DNA of 64,000 bases, from NCBI RefSeq assembly GCF_030407435.1, contig NZ_JASDDK010000007.1, positions 1 to 64,000 of the forward strand, read 5' to 3'. The DNA comes from Winogradskyella bathintestinalis (GTDB lineage: Bacteria > Bacteroidota > Bacteroidia > Flavobacteriales > Flavobacteriaceae). The notes under the pieces are model-generated. The model worked only from the letters and a program-made list of their open reading frames with translations. It was not told where the DNA came from and did not search any database. Numbering within the stretch: the first letter of the stretch is position 1; every line of letters starts with the position of its first letter. A program made the translations under genes and the position numbers. Below, piece after piece: positions 17,922-27,747 of the stretch.

Positions 17922-18046
17922 AAATAAAAATTTTGAGGTCATAATATCATGCATTAATAGCCGTTATTTTATTGTAAAATTTATTTAACTTTTATTATAA
18001 TCGCGCTTTGTAGTATTTACAACAGAATAACAAGGAAAAGGAATAC

Positions 18047-21000
18047 ATGAAAAATTGCTATTTAATCATTCTGCTCTTTATATCTATGCTTTGTTTTTCG
18101 CAACAAAAGCAATTTAATATTAAATGGGATGGAAACATATTGTTAGAAACCGCGTTTAATACAATTGAAGTACCCGCTTTTGATGCTGATCATTTTAGTT
18201 ACAATGAAACGAAAGGACTAACCTTCTTTGCTCAATGGGAAAGTAATGGTGGCTCTATTGATGAAAATTCTATTCAATTAACTAATGTGGTTTATGAAAC
18301 TATTTCTAAGACTGAATTAAAAGATTTAAACGTTGAATTAATCCCAAACTCACCCACCTATAACTTAACCAATACCAATGCTAGAGATAAACGCGCTCAT
18401 TATTTAGAACTGAGTCCTATTATTAAGGACCGAGGCTCTTATAAAAAAATTAAATCTTTTACGATTAATTACAGCTCAGGTTTTGGACGTTCGGGAAATT
18501 CTACAATGGGTGTAAACGACATTTCGAGTTCTGTTTTAAGCACAGGACAATGGTATCGTTTTTATATAGAAGAATCTGGTGTATTTAAATTAACGCGCAA
18601 TTTTTTAGAGAGTCTAGGAGTTAATACTAATGGTGTAGACCCTAGAAATATTAAGGTTTTTGGAAACGGAGGACGCATGTTGCCTTTAGAGAATTCTGCA
18701 AATTATCCCTTTGATGTTGTAGAAAACGCTATCAAATTTGTTGGTGAGGAAGATGGAAGTTTTGATAATAATGATTATATCCTTTTATATGGTGAAGGAC
18801 CTAAAACGTACAATGAGGAGAGCGAAACAAACATAAATTTGTTTACTGATAAAACGTATTATTACGTTAATATAAGCTCGGGTTTGGGCAAACGTATCCA
18901 GCCTATGCCTACAATCAGCAGCGCAGCGGATTTTCAGGTTAGCACCTTTCAAGATTACCAATTTTATGAAGTAGACGAATATAATCTTGCGAAATTAGGA
19001 CGTAAATGGTTTGGTGATGATTTTGATGTTGAAAATCAACGTACCTATGAGTTTGAATTCCCAAACTTAGTGGCTACTGCGCCGGTCGATTTTAAAATTG
19101 TAATTGGTTCTGTTTCGGAAGTTCCGACAACTATGCAGATTGGGATAAATGGTAATAACGTTTCAAATTTAAACTTAGGAACAATCACTCCTGGTTCTGT
19201 GTTAGGTACAGATAGAACTTATTCCGGGGCTCATAGTATTTCGTCAGATGAAGTTTCCGTAGTATTAGATTATAACAATAGTGGAAATCCGTCATCAAAT
19301 GCCTTTTTAAATTATATTAATATAGAAGCAACCCGAAACTTAATTTACGAAGGGGATCAACTAGTTTTTAAAAATAGAGAGGTTATCACTACACCAGGAA
19401 TTGCGGAATACAATATTACTAATACGTCTAACGTATCAGAAATTTGGGATATTTCCGATCGCTTTAATATAAGGAGTACGATAAATGCTACTAATGAAAG
19501 CGCAATGAACTTTAAAGCGCAATCTGGAGAGGAAAGAACCTATGTAGCATTTTCTAATGCTAACGTTTTACAGCCTTTAAAGGAGGCGAGATCTGCTGTA
19601 GCCAATCAAGATTTAAAAGGTACCATTTTTAATAATGCACAAGGTCAGTTTGAAGATATTGATTATATCATTTTGGCACCTTCTCAATTTGTGCCTCAAG
19701 CCGAACGTTTGGCACAAATTAATAAAGATCAATATAATCTAAACGTGAAAGTTGTTGAGTTACAAACAATTTATAATGAATTCAGCACGGGAAGTCAGGA
19801 CATTGCAGCATTAAGAAATTTTGTAAAATATGTTTACGATAATGCGAGTAGTCCGAGTAAACGATTAAAATATTTGTGTCTATTTGGTGATGGCTCATAT
19901 GATTATAAAAACAGAATACGAAATAACACCAATTTAGTACCGTCTTGGTACACAAAATCTAGTTTCAGTTTAGTAAATTCTTTTGTGTCCGATGATTTTT
20001 ATGCCATGTTAGATGATAATGAAGGTGGCATGGCTACAAATATCGATCGCATGGATATTGCTGTTGGAAGAATATTAGCAGAAGATGTTCAGCGCGCTAC
20101 CGAAATGGTTGATAAAATAAAATCGTATTACCAACCAGATGCGTACGGAAGTTGGCGAAATAATATTGTACTTATTTCCGATGATGTTGATGATGCTGGT
20201 GAAGATGCCTTACAGCGGACAACCGATAATTTAGGAACGGCTATAGATGACGAAAAACCATTTTTAAATGTAGTTAAAATCCATTCAGATGCTTTTGAAC
20301 AGGAGTCCTCTGCAGCTGGTAATCGTTATCCTAAAGTCAATAAAGCCATAAAAGATGCGATTGAAGTGGGGGCGTTAGTTGTTAACTATTTTGGCCATGG
20401 TGGAGAAGATGGCATTGCTCAAGAAAGAATTTTCGATAAGTTCGATTCCCAAGAAGTTAACAATATCTGCAAATATAATTTATTTGTTACTGTAACCTGT
20501 GAATACACCAAATTTGATGACCCACAACGAGATACGGCTGGCGAGTTTACCTTTTGGAATAAAAACGGAGGATCTATCGGCTTAATAACCACCACACGAC
20601 AAATATTTCTTAATGTAGGTAGGAACTTTAATAACGAGCTTGACGACTATTTATATAATTTCGGATCTAATGAAAACACATCCATTGCAGAGGCCTTACG
20701 CTTAACCAAAATAGACAATAATATTAGTGGTTCTAGTCAAAAACGATTAGTGTTTTTTATCGGTGATCCAGCCATGAAATTAGCATTTGCCAAGCCAGAT
20801 ATTAAATTAACTAAAGTAAATGATGTAGCAATTACACAACCAATAGATACACTTAAAGCTTTAGCTTATACTAAATTAGCTGGTGAGGTTGTAGATGCTA
20901 ATGGAAATTTATTATCCAATTATAACGGTAAATTAACGGCAACGGTTTTCGACAAACGCATAGAGCGGCAAACGTTAGGAAATGATGGGGCTACTGATGC

Positions 21001-21913
21001 TGATGGCTTAATAATAATGGATTTTACTACGTTAGGCGAAGTTGTGTTTAAGGGACAGGCAAGTGTCGTTAATGGTATTTTTGAGTTCGATTTTGTAGTA
21101 CCTAGAGATATTGGTATCCCTGTCGGAAATGGTAAGGTCAGTTTTTATGCGCAAACAAATAATCCGCTTACTGATCAAGCAGGGGCGAGTTTCGATGTGG
21201 AGATAGGAGGCATCAACGAAAATGCTCCAACAGATAATATTGGTCCAGTGATCAATTTATACATGAATGATGAAAATTTCGTTTCTGGTGGTATCACCAA
21301 CGAGTCACCTTCCTTATTAGCAAAACTTCAGGACGATAATGGCATTAACACCGCTAGTGGAATAGGCCACGATATTATTGCTATTATAGATGGTGATGAG
21401 ACCAATCCTGTAGTGTTGAATAGCTATTATCAAGCTAACATAGACGATTATACCAATGGCGCCGTTACCTATCCGTTCAGAGATTTAGAACCAGGTTTGC
21501 ATACATTGACTTTAAGAGCTTGGGATGTTTATAATAATTCGTCCACAGCGGAAATTCAATTTATGGTTTTCGATGAAGATGAAGAATTAGTGGTTAATAA
21601 TGTGCTTAATTATCCAAACCCTTTTGTCAGTTATACCGAGTTTTGGTTTAATCACAATAGTTCCGAGCCTTTAGATATCTCGGTACAGATTTTCACAATT
21701 TCAGGAAAGTTGGTTAGAACAATAAATGGACAAACGAGTGCAGATGAACTATGTCTAACAGGCACATCCACGTTATCTAGAAGTATTATTTGGGATGGGA
21801 GAGATGATTTTGGTGATAAAATAGGAAAAGGAGTGTATGTCTATAAACTAAAAGTGAAATCTAACCGTTTAAATAAACAAGTTGAAAAAATTCAGAAACT
21901 TGTGATATTATAA
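18047..21913 (+). CDS. porU: Type IX secretion system sortase PorU
   Basis: Surface-anchored C25-type (gingipain-like) protease of 1288 residues. In P. gingivalis PorU removes the C-terminal signal of T9SS cargo and attaches A-LPS. Seen: a signal peptide (1-18); a long beta-rich N-terminal region; and a catalytic domain with His784 in VNYFGHGGEDG and Cys818 in VTVTCEYTKFDDP, the His-Cys pair of the family. Flanking C25 segments include YLCLFGDGSYDYKNR and FFIGDPAMKLA. The C-terminal domain (about 1183-1288) contains NYPNPF and a type-A-like sorting pattern ending in KLVIL. porV follows at 110 bp and gldJ is divergent, a gene order typical of Flavobacteriaceae. Confidence 0.96.
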   Translation: MKNCYLIILLFISMLCFSQQKQFNIKWDGNILLETAFNTIEVPAFDADHFSYNETKGLTFFAQWESNGGSIDENSIQLTNVVYETISKTELKDLNVELIPNSPTYNLTNTNARDKRAHYLELSPIIKDRGSYKKIKSFTINYSSGFGRSGNSTMGVNDISSSVLSTGQWYRFYIEESGVFKLTRNFLESLGVNTNGVDPRNIKVFGNGGRMLPLENSANYPFDVVENAIKFVGEEDGSFDNNDYILLYGEGPKTYNEESETNINLFTDKTYYYVNISSGLGKRIQPMPTISSAADFQVSTFQDYQFYEVDEYNLAKLGRKWFGDDFDVENQRTYEFEFPNLVATAPVDFKIVIGSVSEVPTTMQIGINGNNVSNLNLGTITPGSVLGTDRTYSGAHSISSDEVSVVLDYNNSGNPSSNAFLNYINIEATRNLIYEGDQLVFKNREVITTPGIAEYNITNTSNVSEIWDISDRFNIRSTINATNESAMNFKAQSGEERTYVAFSNANVLQPLKEARSAVANQDLKGTIFNNAQGQFEDIDYIILAPSQFVPQAERLAQINKDQYNLNVKVVELQTIYNEFSTGSQDIAALRNFVKYVYDNASSPSKRLKYLCLFGDGSYDYKNRIRNNTNLVPSWYTKSSFSLVNSFVSDDFYAMLDDNEGGMATNIDRMDIAVGRILAEDVQRATEMVDKIKSYYQPDAYGSWRNNIVLISDDVDDAGEDALQRTTDNLGTAIDDEKPFLNVVKIHSDAFEQESSAAGNRYPKVNKAIKDAIEVGALVVNYFGHGGEDGIAQERIFDKFDSQEVNNICKYNLFVTVTCEYTKFDDPQRDTAGEFTFWNKNGGSIGLITTTRQIFLNVGRNFNNELDDYLYNFGSNENTSIAEALRLTKIDNNISGSSQKRLVFFIGDPAMKLAFAKPDIKLTKVNDVAITQPIDTLKALAYTKLAGEVVDANGNLLSNYNGKLTATVFDKRIERQTLGNDGATDADGLIIMDFTTLGEVVFKGQASVVNGIFEFDFVVPRDIGIPVGNGKVSFYAQTNNPLTDQAGASFDVEIGGINENAPTDNIGPVINLYMNDENFVSGGITNESPSLLAKLQDDNGINTASGIGHDIIAIIDGDETNPVVLNSYYQANIDDYTNGAVTYPFRDLEPGLHTLTLRAWDVYNNSSTAEIQFMVFDEDEELVVNNVLNYPNPFVSYTEFWFNHNSSEPLDISVQIFTISGKLVRTINGQTSADELCLTGTSTLSRSIIWDGRDDFGDKIGKGVYVYKLKVKSNRLNKQVEKIQKLVIL

Positions 21914-21966
21914 AATTGATTTAAACTTTTGTTTTTAAGCAAAAAGTGAAAGTTTAAATAAAAATA

Positions 21967-21974
21967 TATATTTG
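21967..21974 (+). promoter_or_regulatory. porV -7 box
   Basis: TATATTTG is an exact TAnnTTTG match 48 bp before the porV start, suggesting porV can be transcribed apart from porU. The -33 element is weak. Confidence 0.55.
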
Positions 21975-22022
21975 CAATCGAATTAATGCAGCTTAAAACG
22001 TATTAATACTCAAAAACCGAAC

Positions 22023-23303
22023 ATGAAAAAATACTTTATAGCCGTAATGGCTTTAGCAACCACCAGCTTAACCTTTGCTCAAGAAGAAGTAACCCTGAAT
22101 ATTCCGAATAGTTCAGATAGTAGAGTTATTACAACAGGTTTACCATTTATGCTTATTTCTCCAGATGCGAGATCTGCAGCCATGGGTGATATGGGTGTGG
22201 CAACTTCTGTTGATGGGTTTTCTCAACAATATAACCCTGCAAAATATGCTTTTTCTGAAGCAAAACAAGGTGTCGCCTTAAGTTATACCCCATATTTAAC
22301 GAGGTTAGTAAATGATATTTCTTTAAGTTACTTAACTTATTTTAACCGATTAAATGAATTTAGTGCATTTTCTGCAAGTCTTAAGTACTTTTCATTAGGA
22401 GAAATTGTTTTAACTCAAGATGCTAATGATCCTGGTGTGGCGGTAAAACCGAATGAGTTTGCCATTGATGCAGCTTATTCATTACGATTAAGTAATCAGT
22501 TTGCAATGGCTGTGGCAATGCGATATATGCGTTCTGCATTAAGAATAGAGCAAGTAGATCAAAACGCCAATGCAGCGAGTTCGTTTGGTGCGGATATCAC
22601 GGGATATTACCAAAGTGAAGAGGAGGCATATAACGATTTCAATGGACGTTGGAGGCTCGGTTTTGCCATTCAGAATTTAGGACCAAAATTCAGCTATGAT
22701 GATGAAGGTAATGATGTATTTCAACCCACTAACTTAAGAATAGGTGCTGGGTTTGATTTTATTTTCGATCAATACAGTAAATTAGGCGTCTCAGCCGAAA
22801 TTTCAAAGTATTTAGTGCCAACTCCGCCGATTATTGGCGATAGGGTTGTGTTTACAGATGTTGGCGGCCCAGATGGATCAGGACCAGATGGTCTATTTAA
22901 TCCTGATGATGGTGATTTTCAAAATGATGCTCAACTTGCCGCTTCAGCAGACAACGTTATTCTTGAAGGACAAGATCCAGATGTTAGTTTCTTAAATGGA
23001 GTTTTTCAATCTTTTGGTGATGCCCCAGGTGGTTTCAGTGAAGAGTTAAGAGAAATAACTTGGGCCTTGGGTGCAGAATATACATACCAAGATAACTTTG
23101 CATTTAGAGCGGGTTATTTCAATGAATCAGATGATAAGGGGGCACGTAAATTTTTTGCCCTAGGAGCAGGGTTTAAATACACCACTATCGCTGTTGATTT
23201 GTCTTATTTATTTTCTGCCTCTAAAATTCAGAGCCCATTAGAAAATACTTTACGATTTTCACTTACATTTAACTTTGGTGATGGTGAATACAATGAATAT
23301 TAA
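22023..23303 (+). CDS. porV: Type IX secretion outer-membrane protein PorV
   Basis: FadL-like outer-membrane beta-barrel of 426 residues. PorV (LptO) binds T9SS cargo C-terminal domains as they leave the Sov translocon and hands them to PorU. Seen: a 19-residue signal peptide ending TFAQ; the early PorV/UPF0164 motif PFMLISPDARSAAMGDMG with GVAT; and FSQQYNPAKYAF. Repeated amphipathic strands follow, and a C-terminal strand ends LRFSLTFNFGDGEYNEY. It directly follows porU and has its own terminator. Confidence 0.96.
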   Translation: MKKYFIAVMALATTSLTFAQEEVTLNIPNSSDSRVITTGLPFMLISPDARSAAMGDMGVATSVDGFSQQYNPAKYAFSEAKQGVALSYTPYLTRLVNDISLSYLTYFNRLNEFSAFSASLKYFSLGEIVLTQDANDPGVAVKPNEFAIDAAYSLRLSNQFAMAVAMRYMRSALRIEQVDQNANAASSFGADITGYYQSEEEAYNDFNGRWRLGFAIQNLGPKFSYDDEGNDVFQPTNLRIGAGFDFIFDQYSKLGVSAEISKYLVPTPPIIGDRVVFTDVGGPDGSGPDGLFNPDDGDFQNDAQLAASADNVILEGQDPDVSFLNGVFQSFGDAPGGFSEELREITWALGAEYTYQDNFAFRAGYFNESDDKGARKFFALGAGFKYTTIAVDLSYLFSASKIQSPLENTLRFSLTFNFGDGEYNEY

Positions 23304-23331
23304 AATTTATAACTATTTTTAAATTAAAAAG

Positions 23332-23362
23332 AACTATTGTTTATTAAAGCAATAGTTTTTTT
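23332..23362 (+). terminator. Terminator after porV
   Basis: Stem AACTATTG/CAATAGTT (23332-23339 with 23350-23357) with a T tract, 29 bp after the porV stop. It lies just before the cdd start. Confidence 0.85.
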
Positions 23363-23383
23363 GTCTAAAATAAATTGCAAACT

Positions 23384-23866
23384 ATGAAGGAAGTCAAAAT
23401 TGAAACCACACTAGAAGTGTATGATGCTATCAATGAGCTCCCTAAAGCTATTCAAGATTTAATGAATACTGCCATAGAAGCTAGAGAACATGCTTATGCT
23501 CCTTATTCAAAATTTAATGTAGGTGCTTCTATTTTACTAGATAATAATGAAGTTGTCATTGGTAGTAATCAAGAAAATGCTTGTTTTCCTTCAGGTCTAT
23601 GTGCAGAACGCACCGCTATTTTTTATGCTGGCGCTAAATTTCCAGAGGCTAAAATTTTAAAAATGGCAATTACTGCATCATCTCAAAATCAAGTAACGGA
23701 TAAGCCTATCCCTCCTTGTGGTGCATGCCGACAATCTATTGCAGAATACGAAATAAAACAAGATCAACCAATAGAAATATATTTTATGGGCGCACAAGGC
23801 AAGGTTGTAAAATCAAACTCCTTAGCTAATTTACTGCCGCTACTTTTTGAAAGTTCAGTATTATAG
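23384..23866 (+). CDS. cdd: Cytidine deaminase
   Basis: Homologue of the homotetrameric cytidine deaminases, converting cytidine or deoxycytidine to uridine in pyrimidine salvage. The 160-residue protein has the zinc motifs CAE (Cys73, Glu75) and PCGAC (Cys112, Cys115), with the N-terminal YAPYSKFNVGA substrate segment. The ATG at 23384 is preferred over the upstream in-frame TTG at 23375. It stands between the porV terminator and the pdhA promoter, so is probably monocistronic. Confidence 0.95.
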   Translation: MKEVKIETTLEVYDAINELPKAIQDLMNTAIEAREHAYAPYSKFNVGASILLDNNEVVIGSNQENACFPSGLCAERTAIFYAGAKFPEAKILKMAITASSQNQVTDKPIPPCGACRQSIAEYEIKQDQPIEIYFMGAQGKVVKSNSLANLLPLLFESSVL

Positions 23867-23921
23867 TGTTTTCGTTGCATTAAATTCATTAATCGTCAAT
23901 TTTTTTACGATATAGTGTTTC

Positions 23922-23949
23922 TTGTTTATGGTCTAAAGTGTTATTTTTG
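23922..23949 (+). promoter_or_regulatory. Promoter of the pyruvate dehydrogenase genes
   Basis: TTG at 23922-23924, 17-bp spacer, exact -7 box TATTTTTG at 23942-23949. The pdhA start is 34 bp downstream. Confidence 0.65.
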
Positions 23950-23982
23950 TTATTCTATATTATTTAAAGAATTCATCGAGAA

Positions 23983-24984
23983 ATGCAAAAAATAACCAAA
24001 GAAGTTTACCTAAAATGGTATGAGGACATGATGTTCTGGCGAAAGTTCGAAGACAAGCTTGCTGCAGTTTACATTCAGCAAAAAGTTAGAGGTTTTCTAC
24101 ATTTGTATAATGGCCAAGAAGCCGTTTTGGCTGGGGCGTTACACGCCATGGATTTAACTAAAGACAAGATGATTACGGCATATCGTAATCACGTACAACC
24201 TATCGGTATGGGTGTAGATCCAAAACGAGTGATGGCAGAATTGTTCGGAAAAGCGACGGGAACTTCTCAAGGTCTCGGTGGATCTATGCATATTTTTTCT
24301 AAAGAACATCGGTTTTATGGTGGTCACGGTATTGTAGGTGGTCAAATTCCATTAGGTGCTGGTATTGCCTTTGGTGATAAATATCACGATAAAGATGCTG
24401 TAACAATATGCTGCTTTGGTGATGGTGCAGCAAGACAAGGTTCATTGCACGAAACGTTTAACTTAGCCATGCTATGGAATTTACCTGTAGTTTTTGTTTG
24501 TGAAAACAACGGCTATGCTATGGGGACTTCAGTAGCGCGTACCGCTAATCATACCGATATATGGAAATTAGGTTTAGGCTACGATATGCCATCTGGACCT
24601 GTTGATGGAATGAATCCTATTAAAGTTGCGGAAGCTTTTGATGAAGCCATTCAACGTGCTAGAAAAGGAGGCGGACCTTCGTTTTTAGAAGTTAAAACTT
24701 ATCGTTACAGAGGGCACTCAATGTCTGATGCACAGCATTATAGAACCAAAGATGAGGTTGCGGAATACAAGAAAATAGACCCAATAACGCAAATAAAAGA
24801 TATTATTCTTGAAAAGGAATACGCTACAGAAGCAGACTTAAAAGCTATTGATAAGGAGGTGAAGAAACTCGTTTCTGAATGCGAGAAATTTGCAGATGAA
24901 TCTCCATATCCAGAAAAGAACGTAATGTACGATGCTGTATACGAGCAAGAAGATTATCCATTTATAGACCATAAAATAAAGTAA
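23983..24984 (+). CDS. pdhA: Pyruvate dehydrogenase E1 component, alpha subunit
   Basis: Thiamine-diphosphate-dependent alpha subunit of heterotetrameric E1, 333 residues. It forms the decarboxylase with a beta subunit that is not in this window. Seen: the TPP motif from GDG (146-148) to NN (175-176); AYRNHVQPIGMG; GGSMHIF; HGIVGGQIPLGAGIAFG; and the phosphorylation-loop-like YRYRGHSMSDAQHYR. The E2 gene starts 4 bp after its stop, so the two form an operon. Confidence 0.95.
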   Translation: MQKITKEVYLKWYEDMMFWRKFEDKLAAVYIQQKVRGFLHLYNGQEAVLAGALHAMDLTKDKMITAYRNHVQPIGMGVDPKRVMAELFGKATGTSQGLGGSMHIFSKEHRFYGGHGIVGGQIPLGAGIAFGDKYHDKDAVTICCFGDGAARQGSLHETFNLAMLWNLPVVFVCENNGYAMGTSVARTANHTDIWKLGLGYDMPSGPVDGMNPIKVAEAFDEAIQRARKGGGPSFLEVKTYRYRGHSMSDAQHYRTKDEVAEYKKIDPITQIKDIILEKEYATEADLKAIDKEVKKLVSECEKFADESPYPEKNVMYDAVYEQEDYPFIDHKIK

Positions 24985-24987
24985 GCT

Positions 24988-26673
24988 ATGGCAGAAGTAA
25001 TAAATATGCCGCGTTTAAGCGACACCATGGAAGAGGGAACAGTCGCCACTTGGTTAAAAAAAGTTGGTGACAAAGTTGAAGAAGGAGATATTTTAGCTGA
25101 AATAGAGACTGATAAAGCAACCATGGAGTTCGAGTCTTTTAATGAAGGGACATTACTTCATATTGGTATTCAAGAAGGAGAAACGGCGAAAGTTGATTCA
25201 TTGTTAGCAATTATTGGTGATGAAGGTGAGGATATTTCGAGTTATTTAGACGGCGAATCGACTGAAGAAAAGTCTTCAGATGACGCATCGTTAAAAGAAG
25301 AGGATGACAAATCAGAAGATAATGCATCTAAAGATGCAACTACACAGGATAAATCTGAAACGTCTAATGATGAGTCAGGACTAAGTAACCAAGACGATGT
25401 GCCAGAAGGCGTTACTGTTGTAACTATGCCACGTTTAAGTGATACCATGGAAGAAGGAACGGTGGCCACTTGGTTAAAGAATGTTGGAGATGAGGTTGAA
25501 GAAGGTGATATTTTAGCAGAAATCGAAACAGATAAGGCAACGATGGAATTTGAATCTTTCCAATCGGGTAATCTATTACATATTGGCTTAGAAGAAGGTG
25601 AGTCGGCTAAAGTTGATGCGTTGTTAGCTATTTTTGGTCCGGAAGGAACTGATGTGTCTAGTATTGTGAAAAACTTCAATAGTCAGGCAGGTAATACTAA
25701 GAAAGAAGCTTCAAGTACTGATAACAAAAAAGAAACAGCAAAAGCAGAGCCAAAAGAAGTAGAAGAAAAGAAAACTACTCCGAAAACTTCAAGTTCTAAT
25801 TCAACATCAAGTTCAGACTCTTCACGAATATTTGCATCGCCATTAGCGAAAAAAATGGCTGAGGAAAAGGGGATTACTCTATCTCAAGTGAATGGTTCTG
25901 GTGAAAATGGTAGAATCGTAAAGAAAGATATTGAAAACTTTACTCCGTCAGCACAAACGGCCTCAGTTGGTAAATTTGTGCCAACAGGTCAAGAAGATTT
26001 TGATGAAGTTCAGAACTCTAATATGCGTAAGGCTATTGCTAAAAACTTAGCAAAATCTAAATTCACAGCGCCACATTATTATTTGAATGTAGAGTTCGAT
26101 ATGGAAAACGCTATAGCGTTTAGAACGCAATATAATTCTGTCCCAGACATTAAAATTTCATATAATGACATCGTTGTAAAAGCTTGTGCATTAGCGCTAA
26201 AACAACATCCACAAGTGAATTCGCAATGGTTTGATGATAAAATGCGTTTGAATAACCACGTCCATATTGGGGTTGCGGTTGCCGTACCAGATGGTTTATT
26301 GGTACCTGTAGTTAAATTTGCTAATGAGCAGAGTTTACCTCAAATTGGAGCAGCAGTTAGAGAATATGCAGGTAAAGCCAGAAATAAGAAGTTAGCTTTA
26401 GATGAAATGGAGGGCAGTACATTTACCGTTTCTAATTTGGGTATGTTTGGTATAGATAGTTTTACTTCAATTATTAATCAACCAAATTCAGCGATTTTAT
26501 CCGTTGGTAATATTGTAGAAAAACCGGTGGTTAAGAACGGACAAATTGTTGTGGGCAACACCATGAAATTATCCTTGGCCTGTGATCACAGAACAGTAGA
26601 TGGCGCAACAGGAGCACAATTTCTTCAAACATTAAAAGGTTATATTGAAAATCCTGTAACGATGTTAGTGTAA
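24988..26673 (+). CDS. pdhC: Pyruvate dehydrogenase E2 (dihydrolipoamide acetyltransferase), two lipoyl domains
   Basis: Core acetyltransferase of the pyruvate dehydrogenase complex, 561 residues. Order: lipoyl domain 1 (about 2-77, lipoyl Lys43 in ETDKATM); acidic Ser/Asp/Glu linker; lipoyl domain 2 (about 143-218, Lys183); Ser/Thr/Lys linker; E3/E1-binding domain (281-318, FASPLAKKMAEEKGI). The catalytic domain spans about 335-561, with the active-site HRTVDG (His534, Asp538). The two lipoyl domains are nearly identical in protein and strongly similar in DNA, a recent-looking or conserved internal duplication. It is translationally close to pdhA and has a terminator downstream. Confidence 0.95.
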   Translation: MAEVINMPRLSDTMEEGTVATWLKKVGDKVEEGDILAEIETDKATMEFESFNEGTLLHIGIQEGETAKVDSLLAIIGDEGEDISSYLDGESTEEKSSDDASLKEEDDKSEDNASKDATTQDKSETSNDESGLSNQDDVPEGVTVVTMPRLSDTMEEGTVATWLKNVGDEVEEGDILAEIETDKATMEFESFQSGNLLHIGLEEGESAKVDALLAIFGPEGTDVSSIVKNFNSQAGNTKKEASSTDNKKETAKAEPKEVEEKKTTPKTSSSNSTSSSDSSRIFASPLAKKMAEEKGITLSQVNGSGENGRIVKKDIENFTPSAQTASVGKFVPTGQEDFDEVQNSNMRKAIAKNLAKSKFTAPHYYLNVEFDMENAIAFRTQYNSVPDIKISYNDIVVKACALALKQHPQVNSQWFDDKMRLNNHVHIGVAVAVPDGLLVPVVKFANEQSLPQIGAAVREYAGKARNKKLALDEMEGSTFTVSNLGMFGIDSFTSIINQPNSAILSVGNIVEKPVVKNGQIVVGNTMKLSLACDHRTVDGATGAQFLQTLKGYIENPVTMLV

Positions 26674-26718
26674 TAATAACTTATACGACGGTTCTAATAT
26701 TATTTGGGACCATATTCT

Positions 26719-26768
26719 AATCCTGATTTGTTCCGATAATTAACGGAATTCGAATCAGGATTTTTTTT
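26719..26768 (+). terminator. Terminator after pdhC
   Basis: Imperfect long hairpin: AATCCTGATT (26719-26728) with its complement ending at 26760, and inner TTCCG/CGGAA (26731-26735 with 26745-26749). Eight T's follow. Confidence 0.85.
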
Positions 26769-26796
26769 ATCTTTAAACTCAAATAAAAAAATAAAA

Positions 26797-27747
26797 ATGA
26801 AACATCTATTACATCTCTTTATTATAACATTGGCTTTTTCGTGTTCGTCGCACAAAAAACCTCAAATTATTAAGCCAGCAATCACGGCCATAGACATTAA
26901 AGCAAGTATGGATTACCTGGCTTCAGATTTATTAGAAGGACGAGCAACAGGAAGTAAAGGAATTGAGGATGCAGCAATTTTTATAGAAAATTATTTAAAA
27001 TCCAATGGGATTAAACCTTATTTTGAAACTTATCGCGATTCTTTCAAGGTAAATGATTTAACGGGATATAATATTGTTGGTGTCATTGAAGGAAATGATC
27101 CTGAATTAAAAAATGAACATATTATTCTAGGAGGGCACTACGATCATATTGGTGTAGGTAAAATAGTAGATGGTGATTCAATTGCGAATGGAGCTAACGA
27201 TGATGCCTCGGGTACAATAGCAGCCATGGAAATAGGAAAATATTTCGCACAAACAAAATCTAATAAACGCAGTATTCTGATCACGTTATATGATGCGGAG
27301 GAATTAGGTTTAAAGGGGTCAGCACATTTGGCAGAACGCTTAAAGAATGAAGGTCTAAACGCTTATACAATGATCAACTTTGAAATGATTGGTGTGCCAA
27401 GAACAGAAAATGAAACTATGTCTTATATGAGTGGTTATGAGCGTTCAAATTTTGCTGAAACTTTAAATAAATACGCAGGCGAAGAAGTGGTTGGTTATTT
27501 TCCAAAAGCAAAAGAATTCGGCCTATTTATGAGGTCTGATAATTTTCCATTTTTTAAGGAATTAAATATGCCAGCACATGCCATTTCAACTTTCGATTTT
27601 ACAAATTATGATTTTTACCATCACGTTGATGACGAGGTTGACAAAATGGATTATCAGCACATGGCAAACTTTATAAATAAGATTATTCCAGCATTAGAGG
27701 GGATGATGAATGCTCCAACAAAAGAAGTCGTTTTAAAAGATGAGTAA
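26797..27747 (+). CDS. M28-family zinc peptidase lipoprotein
   Basis: Putative secreted aminopeptidase of 316 residues. The signal peptide ends in lipobox AFSC (Cys16), so it is probably anchored in an envelope membrane. Zinc ligands of the M28 family are visible: His114 and Asp116 in GGHYDHIG, Asp135/Asp136 in GANDDASG, Glu168/Glu169 in YDAEELGLKGS, and a late His in FYHHVDDEVDKM. The peptide substrate is unknown. Its last 8 bp overlap the next gene, so the two are co-translated. Confidence 0.92.
   Translation: MKHLLHLFIITLAFSCSSHKKPQIIKPAITAIDIKASMDYLASDLLEGRATGSKGIEDAAIFIENYLKSNGIKPYFETYRDSFKVNDLTGYNIVGVIEGNDPELKNEHIILGGHYDHIGVGKIVDGDSIANGANDDASGTIAAMEIGKYFAQTKSNKRSILITLYDAEELGLKGSAHLAERLKNEGLNAYTMINFEMIGVPRTENETMSYMSGYERSNFAETLNKYAGEEVVGYFPKAKEFGLFMRSDNFPFFKELNMPAHAISTFDFTNYDFYHHVDDEVDKMDYQHMANFINKIIPALEGMMNAPTKEVVLKDE

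Larger units (their letters stand above)
17724..18046. other. gldJ/porU divergent intergenic region
   Basis: 323 bp holding the probable gldJ promoter (17757-17785, minus) and a porU -7 box candidate (17914-17921, plus). There is no ORF. The centre is rich in A and T runs. Confidence 0.6.

Noticed and set aside
25242..25679. 145-codon minus-strand frame inside the E2 gene
   Set aside because: It mirrors the low-complexity linker and second lipoyl domain. Its Ser-rich product is an artefact of the Asp/Glu-rich sense strand.
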